A DNA stretch of 5,934 nt. It comes from CAZKTF01 sp964555565 (GTDB lineage: Bacteria > Planctomycetota > JAJSAM01 > JAKLKS01). This document shows positions 3,430 to 5,934 of the stretch, one piece after another. Where the stretch lies: positions 1 to 5,934 of the forward strand of contig CAZKTF010000225.1 in assembly GCA_964555565.1 (NCBI GenBank), given 5' to 3'. Both the position numbers and the translations under genes were made by a program. Numbering within the stretch: position 1 is the stretch's first letter; the number at the start of each line of letters is the position of its first letter. Under the pieces are notes generated by a model. That model ran no database searches. It was given only the letters and a program-made list of their open reading frames with translations, and was not told where the DNA came from.

Positions 3430-5895
3430 ATGAGCGCGGACGCCTTCCGGCCCGGGACGCGCGCCGCCACCCTCCTCCTCGCGGCCGCGGTCCTCTCCGC
3501 GGGCTGCTCGAAGACGGAGCCGGCGGCGGCCCCGGGCCCGGGCGGGGCCGCGAAGCGGGACCCCGCCGTGGAGGCCGCGCTCGCCCGCCGGCCCGACCTG
3601 GCGAAGACGCGCGTCGTCGTCCTCGGGTTCGACGGGGTCGATCCGCGGATGGTGACCGACGGCGTGAAAGCGGGGCGCCTCCCGAACTTCGACCGCCTCA
3701 TCAAGGAGGGGGCCTTCGGTCCCCTCCGGACCATCCAGCCGATCCTCTCCCCCATCATCTGGACCACGGTGGCCACGGGGAAGTACCCGACGGCCCACGG
3801 GGTCCTCGACCTCCTGGTCCGGTCCGACCGCGACCCGAACGCGCGGGTCCCGGTCACCTCGGGGCAGCGGCAGGTGGAGGCCCTCTGGGACATCGCCGGG
3901 AGGTACGGGAACAGCGTGGGCCTCGTGGGGTGGCTCGCGTCCCACCCGGCGGAGCGGGTGAACGGCTTCGCGGTCTCGGAGAGGACCCAGCAGCTCGCCT
4001 ACCTCTACAACTCCCGGCTCGACCCCTCCGACGAGGGGAAGTCCTGGCCCCCGGACCTCATCGGGACGATCAAGCCCTGGCTGCGGCGGCCCGGGGACAT
4101 CCCCTTCTCCGAGATGAGCCCCTTCGGGGGCTTCACGCCGGAGGAGTACGTCTCGTCCTTCTCCCTGGCCTTCACCCTCCGGAACCGGCTGAACAACCTC
4201 CGTCTCATCTACGCCACGGCGGACAACTTCCGGGTCGTCGGCGAGCGTCTCTACCGGGAGCGCAGGCCGGACCTCTTCTGCGCCTACTTCGAGTCCTTCG
4301 ACGCGACCGCCCACAACTTCATGTGCTACGAGCCGCCGATCAAGTGGGAGGGCGCGAAGAAGGACGCGGGGGCGGCGGAGCGGTTCGGCGGGACGGTGGA
4401 TGCGATGCTCCGCTGGCACGACCGGGTCCTCGGGGAGTGGATGGCGGCCATCGACCCCGACACGGTCCTCATGGTGATCTCCGACCACGGCTGGCTGCAC
4501 GGGGAGGCGAAGATCCCCGAGGACTCCTCCTTCTTCAGCCGGGAGGGGGGCGCCCGCTTCCACCTCCCCTACGGGATCGTCGGGGTCTTCGGCAGGGGGG
4601 TCCGGCCCGGGACCGGGATGAAGGGGATGCGCGCCTCGGTCCTGGACGTGGCCCCCACGGTGCTCGCGCTCATGGGGTTCCCGAAGGCCGAGGACATGCC
4701 GGGGAAGGTCTGGACCGGGGTCTTCTCCACCGACCTCGCCACGGGGACTGTCCCCTCCTACGAGTCCGGCCGCGCCACCCGCCTCGCGCGGGCCCGCGCG
4801 GAGAAGGAGCCGAGGGGGGGCGGCCGGGCCGACGCGGACGAGGACCGGGAGTCGCTCCTCCAGAACCTCCTCGCCGTGGGCTACGTGGGGACGGAGGCCG
4901 AGGCCCCCTCGAGGCCCCTCATCCACATGGGCGCCTCCTACATGGAGCAGGGGATGTACGCCGAGGCGGAGGAGGCCTTCACCGAGGCGCTCCGGGCCGC
5001 GACGAAGGAGCAGAAGCCGGAGGTCCTCGTGCGGCTGGGCCACATCCGGGAGCGCCTGAAGGACCCCGCGGGAGCCGAGAAGAGGTGGCGGGAGGCGCTC
5101 GCCGAGAACCCGGAGTGCATCCCGGCCCTCTTCTCCCTCGCGAACGCCTGCATCGACCGGCGGGACTTCGACGGGGCCCTGCGGTCCTACGGAGAGATCC
5201 TGCGGTTGAAGCCCGACGTCCCGGAGGTGCGCGCGAAGCTGTCCGACGCGCTCCGGGAGAGGGCCGTCGCCGCCCGCGCCGGGGCGGCGGGACATTCGCC
5301 CGCGGAGCAGCAGGAGGTCCTCCTCGCCGTGAAGAGGGACCTCGACCGGGCGCTCGAGGAGATCCGCGCCGTCGCCGCGAAGGACACCCTCTCCCCCGCG
5401 GGGGTGAACATCCGCGGGATGATCCTCCTCGACCTCGGGAGGTTCGACCAGGCCATGGAGGACTTCCGCAAGGCCGCCGACGAGGACCCGGACTACGTCA
5501 AGGCCCGCAACAACCTGGGCGTGGCCTACATGAGGATGGCCTTCACGGAGGGCCTCGCGGGGGAACAGGAGCCGGACCTCGCGAAGAAGCGGGAGATCGG
5601 GATGCGCTTCCGGAGCAAGGCGGACGAGGCGCTCCGGTGGTTCGACGAGGTGCTCCGCATCCAGCCCCGCCACGCCAAGGCCCACTACAACCGGGCGGTC
5701 ATCCTGTGGCGCTTCTCCCCCCCCGACGCGCCCGCGGCCCGCGAGGCCCTCGTCAAGGCCCTGGAGATCGACCCGGACTACCGCAACGCGAAGGACCTGC
5801 TCGCGGAGGTCGAGGGGAGGCGCCCCGGACCGGGGTCCCCGCCGTCCGTCCCGCCGGTCCCGCCGGCCGCGGCCCCCCCAAAGGAGGACCGGTGA
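3430..5895 (+). CDS. alkaline-phosphatase-superfamily (type I phosphodiesterase) lipoprotein with C-terminal TPR array
   Basis: The 821-residue product is probably a membrane-anchored, periplasm-facing phosphatase or phosphodiesterase. The ATG at 3430 was chosen because it starts a lipoprotein signal (hydrophobic 11-22, LSAG-Cys26); the open frame extends back to 3238 only through repeat DNA. The catalytic domain is about 60-430: VVVLGFDGVD (63-71, metal ligand D68), SPIIWTTVATGKYPTAHGV (107-125, with S107 where NPP-type enzymes have the Thr/Ser nucleophile), FDATAHNF (290-297; D291, H295), VISDHGW (349-355; D352, H353), FHLPYGI (377-383; H378) and LDVAPTVLALMG (405-416). A charged linker (443-475) leads to LQNLLAVGYVG (478-487). 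TPR-like helical pairs follow at about 495-526, 529-562, 563-596, 656-689, 690-745 (with an insertion) and 748-783, then a Pro-rich tail (798-818). The TPRs suggest binding to a partner protein. The substrate is unknown. No Shine-Dalgarno sequence is seen. It overlaps the next gene by GTGA. Confidence 0.9.
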   Translation: MSADAFRPGTRAATLLLAAAVLSAGCSKTEPAAAPGPGGAAKRDPAVEAALARRPDLAKTRVVVLGFDGVDPRMVTDGVKAGRLPNFDRLIKEGAFGPLRTIQPILSPIIWTTVATGKYPTAHGVLDLLVRSDRDPNARVPVTSGQRQVEALWDIAGRYGNSVGLVGWLASHPAERVNGFAVSERTQQLAYLYNSRLDPSDEGKSWPPDLIGTIKPWLRRPGDIPFSEMSPFGGFTPEEYVSSFSLAFTLRNRLNNLRLIYATADNFRVVGERLYRERRPDLFCAYFESFDATAHNFMCYEPPIKWEGAKKDAGAAERFGGTVDAMLRWHDRVLGEWMAAIDPDTVLMVISDHGWLHGEAKIPEDSSFFSREGGARFHLPYGIVGVFGRGVRPGTGMKGMRASVLDVAPTVLALMGFPKAEDMPGKVWTGVFSTDLATGTVPSYESGRATRLARARAEKEPRGGGRADADEDRESLLQNLLAVGYVGTEAEAPSRPLIHMGASYMEQGMYAEAEEAFTEALRAATKEQKPEVLVRLGHIRERLKDPAGAEKRWREALAENPECIPALFSLANACIDRRDFDGALRSYGEILRLKPDVPEVRAKLSDALRERAVAARAGAAGHSPAEQQEVLLAVKRDLDRALEEIRAVAAKDTLSPAGVNIRGMILLDLGRFDQAMEDFRKAADEDPDYVKARNNLGVAYMRMAFTEGLAGEQEPDLAKKREIGMRFRSKADEALRWFDEVLRIQPRHAKAHYNRAVILWRFSPPDAPAAREALVKALEIDPDYRNAKDLLAEVEGRRPGPGSPPSVPPVPPAAAPPKEDR
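4743..4755. repeat. GGGGACTGTCCCC palindrome inside the phosphatase-TPR gene
   Basis: An exact 13-base copy of the element found at 1566-1578, in the same orientation. It is read in frame as Gly-Thr-Val-Pro (residues 439-442) at the end of the catalytic domain, just before the charged linker, so it does not break the gene. Confidence 0.8.
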
Positions 5896-5934
5896 AGCCC
5901 CTCGCCGCCGCCGTAGCCGCCGTAGCCGCCGTTC
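5892..5934 (+). CDS. N-terminal fragment of a probable exported protein (runs off window)
   Basis: A GTG at 5892 overlaps the TGA of the phosphatase-TPR gene (GTGA) and is preceded by AAGGAGG (5881-5887) with 4 bases of spacing, a strong coupled start. The 14 visible residues read MKPLAAAVAAVAAV: a Lys followed by a hydrophobic Ala/Val stretch, as at the start of a Sec or lipoprotein signal peptide. It is likely co-translated with the phosphatase and sent to the same compartment. No family can be named from this fragment. Confidence 0.65.
   Translation, partial: MKPLAAAVAAVAAV
5907..5933 (+). repeat. 9-base tandem repeat in a signal-peptide core
   Basis: Two exact copies of GCCGCCGTA (5907-5915, 5916-5924) and a third differing at the last base (5925-5933), encoding Ala-Ala-Val three times. 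It is cut off by the window edge, so more copies may follow. Confidence 0.8.

Noticed and set aside
3076..5685. Very long minus-strand open frame (869 codons) opposite the phosphatase-TPR gene
   Set aside because: It is rich in Arg/Pro/Gly/His/Glu with no motif and mirrors the coding frame of a clear enzyme. Long antisense frames are expected at this GC content.

Overview
The window is very GC-rich DNA from a bacterium with a Gram-negative envelope. The evidence for this is a CMP-Kdo synthetase gene, two genes with lipoprotein signal peptides and one protein with a Sec signal peptide. Glycine codons are visibly skewed to GGG, and there are intergenic families of short palindromes and of CACGGAG/CACAGAG repeats. 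These would suit a Myxococcota-, Planctomycetota- or Acidobacteriota-like genome, but the window does not settle the phylum.

Left part, minus strand (1-1464): a short lipoprotein of unknown function, then kdsB, then the first codons of a gene that reads like pyrG (CTP synthase), all in one direction. The kdsB stop and the pyrG GTG are one base apart. CTP is the co-substrate of KdsB, so this is a coherent pair for activating Kdo for lipopolysaccharide.

Divergent intergenic region (1465-1689): contains four same-direction copies of a 13-base palindrome-like element (GGGGACTGTCCCC and variants), with two small hairpins between the second and third. A fifth copy lies in frame inside the large phosphatase gene, at the junction between its two domains.

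Right part, plus strand (1690-5934): first a secreted 5'-nucleotidase-type metallophosphoesterase. After it comes a 408-base gap holding two nested inverted repeats and two further related units. Next is an 821-residue lipoprotein that fuses an alkaline-phosphatase-superfamily (type I phosphodiesterase) domain to a TPR array. Last is the start of a further gene, probably exported, whose GTG overlaps the preceding TGA and which has a strong AAGGAGG. The two phosphoesterases are both predicted to work outside the cytoplasm, so a shared role in phosphate or nucleotide salvage is possible, but nothing in the sequence proves it.

The genes belong to recognisable families. The parts with least explanation are the two repeat systems, the in-frame palindrome, a strong ribosome binding site with no gene behind it, a probable CTG start for kdsB, and the unidentified lipoprotein. 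I found no evidence of a new defence, CRISPR or mobile-element system.
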